Notes: generated by a model not told the origin, from the letters alone. Positions 1 to 9,180 are shown, counted from the stretch's first letter. The stretch: DNA of 58,290 nt from Holdemania massiliensis AP2 (GCF_000327285.1 NZ_HE998569.1:331776-390065); one strand, 5' to 3'. Numbers and translations are program-made.

Positions 1-87
1 TTATTCAACTAACCTGAAATAATTTTGAAATATTATTTCTTATTAATTAAAAATTTGATAAACTGTTGATGATGTGAGGTGCTGTCA

Positions 88-1248
88 ATGAACATGAAAT
101 GGAAAATTATGATGATGGGCAATTTTTGCCTTAAGGTCCGAGGTAAGGAAATGAATTTAGAGTCTTCCATGGGGAAGCAAATCGCGTCTATTTTTGCATA
201 TTTGATTCTTCATCGCGACAGGACAGTCACAAAGGAACAGTTAATTGAAATTTTCTGGCCGCAGAGCCGGAACCCGCTGAATGCGCTGAAGTTCGCGATA
301 TTTCGTCTGCGGAATTCGCTGGAACAGCTGCCGGGCGGCAGCGGACGGGATTGGATCCAGACCGTACGCGGCGGATATCGCCTGAATCCACGGGCAGAAT
401 TTGAACTGGATATCGCGCAGCTGGATAAAATTGTTCTGCGTGCAGATTATGAAGACGCGAAAGCGCTGACCGGATTGATTCGTGGGGAGTTTATCGCTGA
501 TCTGGATGATCCGTGGATTTTAGAAGAACGGGAGCGTCAATGGAAGCGAATTCTGACCGTCACGAATAAAATGGCAGAGGATCTGGAACAGGAAGAGTGC
601 TATGGGGAAGCACTGAATCTTTATCAGGCCTTGTTGGCGATCGAGCCGTTCAACGATCAAGTCAATTATCTGATGCTTCGCATTATGATCCGTCAGCGGA
701 AGTTCAGCGAAGCTATTCGTAAATATGAACAGATTGCGGCGGCCTTCCAGAAGGAATATGGCATTGAGTTCCAGGGAAAGTCGCAGGCTTTGATTTATTT
801 TATCAGTGCGGAAAATGGAGAAGCCGTAAGTCTGGATGAACTGATTTCTTCGTTAAATGAGGATGTCAGCGAACCTCTGGCTTTCTTCTGTGACCGTTCG
901 GTGTTTCAGAAGCTTTATCAGGCACGGATTCGGGAAATTCAGCGTTCCCGTGAGAGCTTCTATGTGATCATGCTTGACCTGCGGACAGTCGAGGGGACAA
1001 TGCCAGAAGGAGATATGGTGGAATATTTGAGCCGGGTGCTGGAAAGCGAACTGCGCAGCAGTGATATTTTCTGCCGAATTTCAAAAAGTCAGTATGCAGT
1101 CATGATGACGCTGCGGCAGCGTGAAGACAGTGATATCGCAGCGAAGCGGATCTGTACGCGGTTTTATAAACGTTATCCGGCAGATCAGACAAAACTGAAT
1201 TACAATGTCTGTGAAATTCAGCCCATGCCGCTGGCGGATAAAGACTAA
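88..1248 (+). CDS. BTAD-type transcriptional regulator with degenerate GGDEF-like C-terminus
   Basis: A 386-residue protein. Residues 1-95 form an OmpR/SARP-type winged helix (KEQLIEIFWP, then a DWIQTVRGGYRL wing). About 100-235 is a bacterial transcriptional activator (BTAD) helical repeat region. The last 110 residues follow a GGDEF-domain layout: VIMLDLR, then GDMVEYLSRVLESELRSSDIFCR, then SKSQY where GGDEF is expected. The catalytic signature is therefore missing and the tail is more likely a sensor or dimer module than a cyclase. A GTG at 79 is possible, but the ATG at 88 sits 6 bases behind GAGGTG and is preferred. It is monocistronic with its own terminator. The BTAD call is firm; the GGDEF relation is by eye. 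Confidence 0.8.
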   Translation: MNMKWKIMMMGNFCLKVRGKEMNLESSMGKQIASIFAYLILHRDRTVTKEQLIEIFWPQSRNPLNALKFAIFRLRNSLEQLPGGSGRDWIQTVRGGYRLNPRAEFELDIAQLDKIVLRADYEDAKALTGLIRGEFIADLDDPWILEERERQWKRILTVTNKMAEDLEQEECYGEALNLYQALLAIEPFNDQVNYLMLRIMIRQRKFSEAIRKYEQIAAAFQKEYGIEFQGKSQALIYFISAENGEAVSLDELISSLNEDVSEPLAFFCDRSVFQKLYQARIREIQRSRESFYVIMLDLRTVEGTMPEGDMVEYLSRVLESELRSSDIFCRISKSQYAVMMTLRQREDSDIAAKRICTRFYKRYPADQTKLNYNVCEIQPMPLADKD

Positions 1249-1360
1249 AGCAAAAATTTGTTTCACAGTCAGAAGCTGCCGTCTGAGGGTAACCCGGAAA
1301 CGGACAACATAAACCTCTTGATGCTGAAAGCTTAATTTCGATTTTTAACCAATTGAACAG

Positions 1361-1408
1361 AAAGCAGTTTGTTTTCCCATTTGGATGAGGGAAAACAGAC
1401 TGCTTTTT
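1361..1408 (+). terminator. Rho-independent terminator
   Basis: The arms AAAGCAGTTTGTTTTCCC (1361-1378) and GGGAAAACAGACTGCTTTTT (1389-1408) pair almost completely and end in a T run. It ends the upstream BTAD regulator transcript. Confidence 0.85.
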
Positions 1409-1742
1409 GGTTTGTGGACAAGCTTGAAATTCGTTTTTATTATTAAATTCCCAAAAGGGCGGCTTCAGGCAAGCGAAAATGAAACGTAAAGATCGAATCG
1501 TTTTGGAACAACGACAGCCTGGGGGAACAGTCTGAATTTGTGATGGATCGTTCAAGAAAAATTCCAGGTCAGAAATTGTTTATCAGACAGAGCGGAAAAT
1601 CGGAAATCAAGACTGAACCTGTCCGGATCTTTGTCCTTGTCTGGATTTGAGCATAACCGCAAAAAAACACAAACCCGGAGGACTTGCGTTACGATGGGGA
1701 TGATTGCCGATTTGAAGAATAAATCAATCAAAAGAAACAAAA
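1409..1742. other. Intergenic stretch without a supported gene
   Basis: The 330 bases after the terminator have open frames on the minus strand only. None has a ribosome binding site or a recognisable product. I see no RNA gene or repeat in it. Confidence 0.5.
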
Positions 1743-2459
1743 TCAGGATGAAAACTGCCGTTGCATCAGGGCTTCTTTAAGCGGCTGCATAAAAGTTCTG
1801 CCGATGGGCAGCCGCTGACCGTTGGAAAGCAGGATTTCATTGCCGCAAATTTGTTCAATATGGCGGAAAGCGACGATGTAGGAACGATGACATTGAACGA
1901 AGTCATTCGGCGGCAGCGATGCTAACGCATCCTGAAGCTTGGCATACATTTCATAACGCTCATGTGTGGTCGTGATAATGATCTTACGCAGTTCTTTTTC
2001 GATGCACACAATCGAATGAAGCGGAATCGGGGTTACCTGACGGCGGCTGTGAAGCATAAAGCTGACACCCTTCTGGGCTTTTCCCAGCTTCATTAAAGCG
2101 CGGTCCAAGGCATCCGGCAGCCGCCTTGCCAGCTGAGACTTCAGAATAAAATAAAGATGCTCGGTTTCATAAATATCGCAGACCGGCTCTAAAGAATCGG
2201 AAATGAAGATAATCTGTGCTGAAGGCTGGAGCTGATTCAGCTGCTTCGCGACTTCAATGCCGCTCATGTCCGGCATTTTGATCTCCAGAAGATAAAGCTG
2301 GATGCCGCTGGATTCAGCCTCTTGCAGCAGCTGTGAGCCGCAGGTCCAGGTGTAAATTTCAGTTTCGATTTCCCGAATCCTGCCCAGGCGCCTGATTTCC
2401 TGCGCTATCATCCGCAAATGCAGCGGGTTCTCGTCGCATAAACCGATACAGAGCTTCAT
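1743..2459 (-). CDS. LytTR-family response regulator, atypical receiver
   Basis: A 238-residue AgrA/LytR-type regulator with a receiver at residues 3-120 and a LytTR DNA-binding domain at about 140-235. The receiver keeps the acidic pair D9-E10 and the conserved Lys in YFILKS. The phosphoacceptor position reads LLEIKMPDMSG, so Glu59 replaces the usual Asp. In known receivers an Asp-to-Glu change can mimic phosphorylation, so the protein may be constitutively active or respond to something other than a kinase. The LytTR half looks complete (FVQCHRSYIV, LSNGQRLPIGR). A GGGGAG site precedes the ATG. No histidine kinase lies beside it. Confidence 0.88.
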   Translation of the reverse strand: MKLCIGLCDENPLHLRMIAQEIRRLGRIREIETEIYTWTCGSQLLQEAESSGIQLYLLEIKMPDMSGIEVAKQLNQLQPSAQIIFISDSLEPVCDIYETEHLYFILKSQLARRLPDALDRALMKLGKAQKGVSFMLHSRRQVTPIPLHSIVCIEKELRKIIITTTHERYEMYAKLQDALASLPPNDFVQCHRSYIVAFRHIEQICGNEILLSNGQRLPIGRTFMQPLKEALMQRQFSS

Positions 2460-2631
2460 ACACTTCTCCCCTTTAACTTTTTTTATTATAGCATTTCCTG
2501 ACGTTCAAATGAAATTGAATATGCATTCCTTCTCAGTGTGAATGATTTGTTCCATGGCTTGAAAGGAAAGGGCAGGTTTCTGTTTTAACAAAATCATTCT
2601 GGGAATCCTGTTGATGAAAGCGAAAAACGCA

Positions 2632-3606
2632 TTAGGAATCGGACGCTTCGTCGTTTAAAGTGCTGAGCGTGGCTTCGATCGCTTCGCGCAGCTGATCTTT
2701 CAGCGACTGCGGCTGCAGGATGCGAACACGCCGGCCAAACTGAAACAGCCAGCCTAAAAAGGGCGGAGCGACGCTTAACGTCAGATTGACATCAAAATCC
2801 TGATCCGTAATGCGTGTGATCAGAATGTCCTGACCGAAACGGTCAAAGACGGTATTGGCCAAGGATAAATCAAAGCGCAGCGTCATGTTGACCGGATCAC
2901 TGGCATACATGCCAAAGCTGCGGGCGGTATATTCTTTTAAGTCAAAGGGCAAGCGGGCCAGCGGTTCCTTCTTTAGCCGGATCTGTTCCATCTTATCCAG
3001 TCGATAATGCGAAAAGCCCTGATGATGAAAGGAATAGCCGACACAGTAGTAACGCTGATTTTCCCGAATCAAGGCATACGGAAACAGCTGATAGGTCTGT
3101 GACTGGCGGCGGTAGCGTTTCTGTTTATGTACAGTGATATCAAAGTAGCGGAATTCAATCTCCACACTTTCCCGCAGCGCTCTTAAGATCTGATCGATAT
3201 TCGCCAGGATATCCGCGCCGGATGTGTGGTCTGCGGGCAGGATCGGCGTCAGCTGCGGCTGCTGAAAACGCGGACATTCCGCCATCAGCGCACCATTCAG
3301 CTGTTCAGCTTGGACAGCGGAAAGCATGGTCAGGGAACTGACAGCATCGCTGAGCAGTTTGAGCTGTGCCAGGGAGTAGCGCGGATTTAACCAGTAGCCT
3401 TCATTTTTACGATAGCGGATATCCCAGCCGGCCTGGCGCAGAATCTCGAGATCGGAATAAACAGATTTACGCTCGGCACTGATTTTGTTTTGACTGAGCC
3501 GGGCGATGATCTCACTGCATTTGATCGGATGCTCGGCGTCAGTTTCCCGCTGAAGCAGGCGCAGAATTTCCAAAAGCTTCTGTTTTTGCTGCCGCTGATT
3601 GGCCAT
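2632..3606 (-). CDS. WYL-domain transcriptional regulator
   Basis: A 324-residue protein with a DeoR-like helix-turn-helix at the N-terminus (about 8-65, ending in DLEILRQAGWDI) and a WYL domain in the middle (EFRYFDI, then YQLFPYALIRENQRYYCVGY). A WCX-type C-terminal segment follows. WYL proteins usually repress or activate in response to a nucleotide or nucleic-acid ligand. It is divergent from a membrane protein gene. A perfect 18-bp palindrome covers both -35 regions, so autoregulation and control of the neighbour are likely. Confidence 0.88.
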   Translation of the reverse strand: MANQRQQKQKLLEILRLLQRETDAEHPIKCSEIIARLSQNKISAERKSVYSDLEILRQAGWDIRYRKNEGYWLNPRYSLAQLKLLSDAVSSLTMLSAVQAEQLNGALMAECPRFQQPQLTPILPADHTSGADILANIDQILRALRESVEIEFRYFDITVHKQKRYRRQSQTYQLFPYALIRENQRYYCVGYSFHHQGFSHYRLDKMEQIRLKKEPLARLPFDLKEYTARSFGMYASDPVNMTLRFDLSLANTVFDRFGQDILITRITDQDFDVNLTLSVAPPFLGWLFQFGRRVRILQPQSLKDQLREAIEATLSTLNDEASDS

Positions 3607-3634
3607 GAATGCCGCCTCTTTTCATTTTCTTAAA

Positions 3635-3691
3635 AATATTGTATCACTGTCCGATTAATCGGACAATCTAAAATCACAGCTGTGGTATGAT
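3635..3691. promoter_or_regulatory. Divergent promoter with perfect 18-bp palindrome
   Basis: TGTCCGATTAATCGGACA (3648-3665) is a perfect palindrome. On the minus strand, TTGTCC (3666-3661) and TACAAT (3643-3638) are 17 bases apart and drive the WYL gene. On the plus strand, TATGAT (3686-3691) preceded by TGG is an extended -10 for the membrane protein. The palindrome overlaps both -35 zones and is probably the WYL regulator's operator. Confidence 0.7.
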
Positions 3692-3719
3692 TAGGCACAG
3701 ATTGAGGAGGGAACATAGG

Positions 3720-4277
3720 ATGGAAGTAAAATATAAAGGAATGTTGGCAGCCGGCGGACAGCTTGCTGGAATGGCCTATCTGATTTCCGGTTATGGCAAT
3801 GCCGGAGTGTTTCTGCTGGGAACGACGGTTGCTGCGCTGGTTTTATTCCAGAGTGATCTGCATCGGCGCTGGCCCTGGAAGGCAGCGGTCATGGCGATGA
3901 TTGGCAGCGGATTGATTCTGTGGATGCAGCCGATAGCTGCGGATCCCCAATGGCAGCTCAGCGTTGTGCTCAACAGTGTCATTGCGATGCTGGGCTGCCG
4001 CTGGCTGACTTCCATGACAAAATATGAACGGCAGGAAGTCCGATGGCTGCTGGATTGGCTGATGGCATTGGCCTTGTTGTTCTGCGGGCTGTTGTTTGCG
4101 ATGCCGGCCTCTTTGCGCGGCTATGTGATGCAGCCGCACTATGCTGCCAGCTCCTCAGCCTGGCCATTGGGTTTGTTCCCGCTGCTGGTCTTTATGCCGT
4201 ATTTTCCAATCCGTCTGCGCTTATTCTGCCATCGGATGCCGCGCCGCCTTCCGATCGGGGTGCTGAATACAAAATAG
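3720..4277 (+). CDS. Predicted integral membrane protein, unknown function
   Basis: A 185-residue hydrophobic protein with about five to six predicted membrane segments (around 8-25, 27-45, 52-70, 78-95, 110-130 and 145-165) and a basic C-terminal tail (HRMPRRLP). I do not recognise the family. The ATG at 3720 is chosen because GAGGAGGG lies 8 bases upstream; an upstream in-frame codon falls between the -10 and this site. It faces the WYL regulator gene and is its most likely target. Confidence 0.7.
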   Translation: MEVKYKGMLAAGGQLAGMAYLISGYGNAGVFLLGTTVAALVLFQSDLHRRWPWKAAVMAMIGSGLILWMQPIAADPQWQLSVVLNSVIAMLGCRWLTSMTKYERQEVRWLLDWLMALALLFCGLLFAMPASLRGYVMQPHYAASSSAWPLGLFPLLVFMPYFPIRLRLFCHRMPRRLPIGVLNTK

Positions 4278-4332
4278 ACTGGGCTAACCGCTATTTTCTG
4301 TGGTAAACTAATCATCTGAGGGAGTGGATTTG

Positions 4333-5505
4333 ATGACTGAGTTTCTGATTAAAAAATTTGTTAAAAACTATACGCAGACGGAAGACGCGAAAGTTCGCGA
4401 GCATTATGGCCGTCTGAGCAGCCTGACGGGAATTGCCTGCAACGTATTGTTGTTTGCGGTAAAATTAGTGATGGGAACCATCGCGCATTCCATCTCAATT
4501 ACTTCAGATGCTTTCAATAACCTGTCGGACAGTGCCAGCTGTCTGGTAACCTTATTCGGCTATAAGCTGGCGGCGAAGCCGGCGGATAAAGATCATCCGT
4601 TTGGGCATGGCCGCATTGAATATCTGACGTCGCTGATTTTGGCGTCCGTCATTTTGATCGTCGGTTTTGAGCTGCTGCGGGGATCGGTGATGAAGGTGAT
4701 CCATCCGGAAGACGTTCAGTTCAGCTGGATTGTTTTGATTTCGCTGGCGGCATCGATAGGCGTAAAACTATGGATGTGCGGTTTTAATCGTAAGCTGGGG
4801 CGGCGGATTGATTCTTCCGTGATGCTGGCAACCGCTCAGGATAGTCTTAACGATGTGATCGCGACGTCGGCCACGGTCGTTTCTCTGGTGCTTTCCGCGT
4901 TTGTCAGCGGACCGATCGATGGAATAATGGGCGTCGTGGTTTCCATCTTTGTGCTGTTTTCCGGTTATGGGATCATTAAGGATACGATCAGTGAGCTGCT
5001 GGGACAGCCGGCGGATAAGGAACTTGTCGCAAAGATTTCTGAGATTATGCTGAACCGGCAGGAAATTCTCGGCCTGCACGATATGATGATCCACAGCTAT
5101 GGGCCAGGAAATTTAATCGGCAGTGCCCATGCCGAGGTCAGTGCTCACGGTGATCTGCTTCAGATTCATGATACGATCGATGAAGTTGAAAAAGAAATTT
5201 ATGAGCAGCTGCATGTCATGTTTACGATTCACATGGATCCGATCCAAACCGATAATCAGGAAATCGAGGAAGCCCGGAAAGTGGTCAAAGCCATTTTGGA
5301 ACAGATTGACAGCCGGCTGAGCTTTCATGATTTCCGCATGGTCAGCGGGCCGACCCATACCAATTTGATCTTTGATGTTGTCGTTCCATTTGAATGTCCG
5401 CTGAGTTTCAGCGACATCCGTGAACAGATCAATACCCGACTGAGCCAGCAGAAGCAAAAGTGGTACACCGTGATCACCTTTGACCGTGATTATATCGCGG
5501 AGTAG
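4333..5505 (+). CDS. Cation diffusion facilitator family transporter
   Basis: A 390-residue CDF efflux protein for divalent metals (Zn, Mn, Fe or Co; not resolvable here). The membrane half has the family's metal-site motifs: SDAFNNLSDS in the second helix and HPFGHGRIEYL after it. A later helix carries DSLNDVIATS. The last 170 residues contain a cytoplasmic dimerisation domain (HDMMIHSYGPGNLIGSAHAEV) plus an extended C-terminus with a second domain-like stretch. GAGGGAGTGG precedes the ATG at 4333. It is followed by a terminator. Confidence 0.92.
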   Translation: MTEFLIKKFVKNYTQTEDAKVREHYGRLSSLTGIACNVLLFAVKLVMGTIAHSISITSDAFNNLSDSASCLVTLFGYKLAAKPADKDHPFGHGRIEYLTSLILASVILIVGFELLRGSVMKVIHPEDVQFSWIVLISLAASIGVKLWMCGFNRKLGRRIDSSVMLATAQDSLNDVIATSATVVSLVLSAFVSGPIDGIMGVVVSIFVLFSGYGIIKDTISELLGQPADKELVAKISEIMLNRQEILGLHDMMIHSYGPGNLIGSAHAEVSAHGDLLQIHDTIDEVEKEIYEQLHVMFTIHMDPIQTDNQEIEEARKVVKAILEQIDSRLSFHDFRMVSGPTHTNLIFDVVVPFECPLSFSDIREQINTRLSQQKQKWYTVITFDRDYIAE

Positions 5506-5602
5506 AAAAAGCGATTCGAGGAATTTAGACTGGTCTTTAAACGGAAGAGAAGGCAGTCCCATTGAGGCTTTAGGGGAAATCCTCAAAAAAATTGAAAGAT
5601 AC

Positions 5603-5636
5603 CGGTTGGAGGCAGTTTGTTTCCAGCCGTTTTTTT
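5603..5636 (+). terminator. Rho-independent terminator after the CDF gene
   Basis: CGGTTGGA (5603-5610) pairs with TCCAGCCG (5622-5629), one GT pair included, followed by seven Ts. Confidence 0.75.
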
Positions 5637-5694
5637 GATTGAAAACAGAATGAGAGGATCGCGGGTCAGGAACTTGCCTGCCGTTTTAACCATA

Positions 5695-5718
5695 GAAAAA
5701 GGCCAGCCGCAGCTGACC
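5695..5718 (-). terminator. Rho-independent terminator of the HD-GYP gene
   Basis: Read on the minus strand, GGTCAGC and GCTGGCC pair around a short loop and are followed by a T run. It lies 33 bases past the stop of the HD-GYP gene. Confidence 0.75.
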
Positions 5719-5750
5719 CTTAAAAAAGGAATAACGCTTTAAAGGAAGCA

Positions 5751-7094
5751 TTACGAATTCATTTCACATTGATCAACCTTATCGGAAATCCAGGCATTGA
5801 TTCTGTGCCATTGTTGATTCAGACATTTTTCTGCCGAGGCTTCTTCTTTCAGACAGGTATGCAGGATCTGATTTTCCACTTGAATTCGCTGGTAGTTGTC
5901 GGTTATTTCACGGCAGTTTTGTTCATTGATCTCAGCGATTCCCTGCGGATCATGGGTTAAGGCATTGACGACCTGCGCGTCCAGCTGACCGACATCGCGC
6001 ATCTCGGCTAGAATCCGGCAGGAACGTTCTAGGGTATAGGCCTGTTTATAACTTCTTTCTCCAGTCAGCGCGCTGAAGATATCGGCGACGGCCAGAATTC
6101 GCTGCGGCAAAGTCAATTGTTCGGCGCTCAGCTGGGCCGGATATCCGGTACCATTTAATTTCTCATGATGCCGCAAGGCAATGTCGCAAATTTTCTGACT
6201 GACCCAGCCATTCAGGATCACCGCGGTTTTTTCAACATGTGTTTTCATGATCGCCATCTCCTCAGCACTTAAGCGTCCGGGATTTTCCAGAATTTCAAGA
6301 GGAATGCCGATTTTGCCTAAATCATGAAACAATCCGGCAATTTTGAGCGTCATCAGCTCCGCGTCCTGCAGTCCGCAGCGCTGGCCGAGTTGGACAGCGG
6401 TAGACGCCGTAATCATCGTGTGGGTCACTGTATGCCGGGAACGGAAATCAATGATGACAATCAACATCATCAACAAGGTTTCAACCTGCTTTTGTGTAAA
6501 GGGAAATCGCCGTTCTGCCTGAAACAGAAAATCCTTCGGCATCATGGAAAGCGGCTGCAGCCCGGTTTTAACGGCGAGTTCAATTATTGCCGGCGCATAG
6601 CGTCCCTGATTTTCGGGAGCCTGCGCACGGTTCAGAAAGTCTTCGATGGATCCGGCACCGTAGGTAGTAAAGATATCCAGACGATCGCAGAAGCTGATGA
6701 GATTGGCAGCCTCTGCGATTTGTTTATTGATTCCAGCGGCTATCATCTGATCCCAACGGCTGTGATGATACAGCACAGCTTCAGCCCAGATGGAAAACGG
6801 GGAATAATGATGCAGAAAAAGCAGGCCGTAAATGGAATGATCCCAGCAGGTTTCGGTTTCAAATTGAATCATGCGGGCAATTTCTTCGGTTTTATAAGCT
6901 CCGATATCATGAAGAAAGGCCAGACAATCCAGATCCCGCCGCTGTTCATCACTGACGCCTGCGGCCGCTAACAGCTGATCGGCATAACCAGCGGTCCGCA
7001 GTTCATGCCCGACTAAACGCGGATCGATCATATCAAAGCAATTGCCAAGCAAACCTAAAATCTGTTGCGCGCTGATTTCAGTCATCGGGATCAT
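5751..7094 (-). CDS. HD-GYP domain protein with two HD modules
   Basis: A 447-residue protein with two HD-type hydrolase modules. The N-terminal one shows FLHDIGAYK, a downstream DHSIYG and LYHHSRWD. The C-terminal one is a classic HD-GYP: FHDLGKIGIP, then HHEKLNGTGYP, then ADIFSALTGERSYK. HD-GYP domains degrade cyclic di-GMP or related dinucleotides; the first module may be a divergent copy or a sensor. There are no membrane segments. The start at 7094 is chosen because AGGAGG lies 7 bases upstream; an earlier in-frame ATG lacks a site. A TATAAT box lies at 7155-7150 on this strand. Confidence 0.88.
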   Translation of the reverse strand: MIPMTEISAQQILGLLGNCFDMIDPRLVGHELRTAGYADQLLAAAGVSDEQRRDLDCLAFLHDIGAYKTEEIARMIQFETETCWDHSIYGLLFLHHYSPFSIWAEAVLYHHSRWDQMIAAGINKQIAEAANLISFCDRLDIFTTYGAGSIEDFLNRAQAPENQGRYAPAIIELAVKTGLQPLSMMPKDFLFQAERRFPFTQKQVETLLMMLIVIIDFRSRHTVTHTMITASTAVQLGQRCGLQDAELMTLKIAGLFHDLGKIGIPLEILENPGRLSAEEMAIMKTHVEKTAVILNGWVSQKICDIALRHHEKLNGTGYPAQLSAEQLTLPQRILAVADIFSALTGERSYKQAYTLERSCRILAEMRDVGQLDAQVVNALTHDPQGIAEINEQNCREITDNYQRIQVENQILHTCLKEEASAEKCLNQQWHRINAWISDKVDQCEMNS

Positions 7095-7239
7095 GCGTCT
7101 TCCTCCTTGAAGTTGTAGAATGTTTTGTGATCTAACCAAATCGAATTTCATTATAACATTAAGATCGGCCAAAAGAAAAGAAAGAACGGTAATTCCACTT
7201 TCTTAGCGGTTTCCCATTCTTCCTTGGACAGAATTTCAA

Positions 7240-9135
7240 TTATTCCTGATTAGCGCGGATCATCAGATCGCAGACCTGATTGGCATACGCGATCGGATCT
7301 TCAATCTTGTAGCCCTCAATCAGCATCGCCTGGGTATAAAGCAGATCCGTGTATTCGTCCATCAGCTCCGGATGCTTGTCATAGATCTTCTGCAGGGTGG
7401 TGAAGATTTCATGATCCGGATTGATTTCCAGAATCTTGCCGGCCTTGACTTCATTCTGATTCGGCATCTGATTCAGCACCTTTTCCATTTCCATCGACAG
7501 GCCTTCATCCGAAACCAGGCAGACCGGGTGCGATTTCAGACGGGAGGACAGGCGGACTTCCTTGACCTTTTCGCCCAGAGCCTCTTTCATCTTATCCAGC
7601 ATGGACTTGTTTTCCTGGGTCTTTTCTTCCTTGGCCTTCTTTTCTTCTTCATCATCCAGATCCAGATCACCCTGGTTGATGGATTTGAATTTCTTTTCCT
7701 TGTATTCCATCATGATGTTGGCTGCGAATTCATCGACATCATCTGTGAAATACAGTACTTCGTAGCCTTTGTCCTGAAGCTTTTCCATCTGCGGCAGCTT
7801 TTTAATCATCTCCAGGCTTTCTCCGCTGGCGAAGTAGATCTGATCCTGACCTTCCTTCATCCGTGAGACATATTCGTCCAAGGTTGTGTATTCATCCTTG
7901 TGTGTAGACTTGAACAAAAGCAGATCCTGCAGCTGATCCTTATGCATGCCGTAATCCTGATAGACGCCGAATTTCAGTGACAGACCGAAGTTTTTGAAGA
8001 ATTCTTCATATTTTTCCCGATCATTTTTCAACATGTCTTCCAGCGTGTTTTTGATCTTCTTTTCAATGCTCTTGGCCAAGGTTTTCATCTGGCGGTCCTG
8101 CTGGAGGATTTCACGCGAAATGTTCAGATTCAGATCGTCGCTGTCAACTAAGCCGCGGACAAAGCGGAAGTAATCCGGAACGAGATCCTTGGCTTTATCC
8201 ATGATGAACACGCCTTTGCAGTACAGCTGCAGACCTGGTTCATAATCAGCGCTGTAGAAATTGTACGGCGTTTTTGCCGGAATAAACAACAGCGCGTTGT
8301 AGGAGGTTGTGCCTTCTACGGAATAATGCATGACCTTGGCTGGGTTTTCCCAGTCCATGAATTTATTTTTATAGAAATCGTTGTATTCGTCTTCCTTGAT
8401 TTCGGATTTATTGCGCTTCCATAACGGAACCATGGAGTTCAAGGTCTGGATTTCCTTGACCGTTTCCGGTTCGTCCTTGCCTTCGATGGTTTTGGTCGTT
8501 TCCACTTCCATCTCAATCGGCCAGCGTACATAGTCGGAATATTTCCGGATCAGATTTTTGATCGTGTATTCGTCCAGATACTGATCGACTTTATCATCTT
8601 CACTTTCTTCCTTCAGTTCCAGAATGATCTTGGTACCGACGGTTTCCTTCATGATCGGGGAAACGGTGTAGCCATCCTCGCCATTGGAGATCCAGGAATA
8701 GCCCTGTTCGCTTTGGGCGCTGCGGGTTTCAACAATGATGCGCTGCGCGACCATGAACGCGGAATAGAAGCCGACGCCGAACTGACCGATAATGTCGACA
8801 TCACTGGTGCCTTCCTCCAATTTCTGTTTGAATTCCAGCGATCCGCTGTGGGCAATCGTACCGAGGTTGTTTTCCAGTTCCTCCTGAGTCATGCCGATAC
8901 CTGAATCGGTTAACGTAATCGTGCGGTTATCCTTATCCAAATCGATGCGGATTTTTAATTCACTCTTATCCACGCGCTGATTCTCATCCGTCAGCGACAG
9001 GTAATACCGTTTGTCCAGGGCATCGGATGCATTGGAGATCAGCTCCCGCAGAAAGATTTCCTTGTTGGTATAGATAGAATGAATCATCAGATCCAAAAGA
9101 CGCTTGGATTCAGCTTTAAACTGTTTTTTAGCCAT
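7240..9135 (-). CDS. htpG: Chaperone HtpG (Hsp90)
   Basis: A full-length 631-residue bacterial Hsp90. It is a cytosolic ATP-dependent chaperone. The N-terminal ATPase motifs are intact: LRELISNASDALDK, DSGIGM, GTIAHSGS and GQFGVGFYSAFM. The middle domain carries the NISREILQ loop. An acidic, lysine-rich insertion (about 495-520, LDLDDEEEKKAKEEK) lies before the dimerisation domain. AAGGAGG precedes the ATG. Regulation is visible: a strong promoter is followed directly by a CIRCE operator, so HrcA control is likely. Confidence 0.98.
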   Translation of the reverse strand: MAKKQFKAESKRLLDLMIHSIYTNKEIFLRELISNASDALDKRYYLSLTDENQRVDKSELKIRIDLDKDNRTITLTDSGIGMTQEELENNLGTIAHSGSLEFKQKLEEGTSDVDIIGQFGVGFYSAFMVAQRIIVETRSAQSEQGYSWISNGEDGYTVSPIMKETVGTKIILELKEESEDDKVDQYLDEYTIKNLIRKYSDYVRWPIEMEVETTKTIEGKDEPETVKEIQTLNSMVPLWKRNKSEIKEDEYNDFYKNKFMDWENPAKVMHYSVEGTTSYNALLFIPAKTPYNFYSADYEPGLQLYCKGVFIMDKAKDLVPDYFRFVRGLVDSDDLNLNISREILQQDRQMKTLAKSIEKKIKNTLEDMLKNDREKYEEFFKNFGLSLKFGVYQDYGMHKDQLQDLLLFKSTHKDEYTTLDEYVSRMKEGQDQIYFASGESLEMIKKLPQMEKLQDKGYEVLYFTDDVDEFAANIMMEYKEKKFKSINQGDLDLDDEEEKKAKEEKTQENKSMLDKMKEALGEKVKEVRLSSRLKSHPVCLVSDEGLSMEMEKVLNQMPNQNEVKAGKILEINPDHEIFTTLQKIYDKHPELMDEYTDLLYTQAMLIEGYKIEDPIAYANQVCDLMIRANQE

Positions 9136-9150
9136 AATGATTTCCTCCTT

Positions 9151-9177
9151 TTAGCACTCTTGATAAGTGACTGCTAA
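9151..9177 (-). promoter_or_regulatory. CIRCE element (HrcA operator) of htpG
   Basis: TTAGCACTC (9151-9159), nine bases, then GACTGCTAA (9169-9177). This matches the CIRCE consensus TTAGCACTC-N9-GAGTGCTAA at 17 of 18 arm positions. It lies between the -10 box and the htpG ribosome binding site, in the transcribed leader. Confidence 0.9.
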
Positions 9178-9180
9178 GAT

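Noticed and set aside
1100-1740. Two minus-strand open frames after the BTAD gene
   Set aside because: No ribosome sites, no recognisable product, and one runs over the regulator's end and terminator.
6324-6971. A 215-codon plus-strand frame inside the HD-GYP gene
   Set aside because: It is antisense to a well-supported gene, and its composition reflects the complementary strand.
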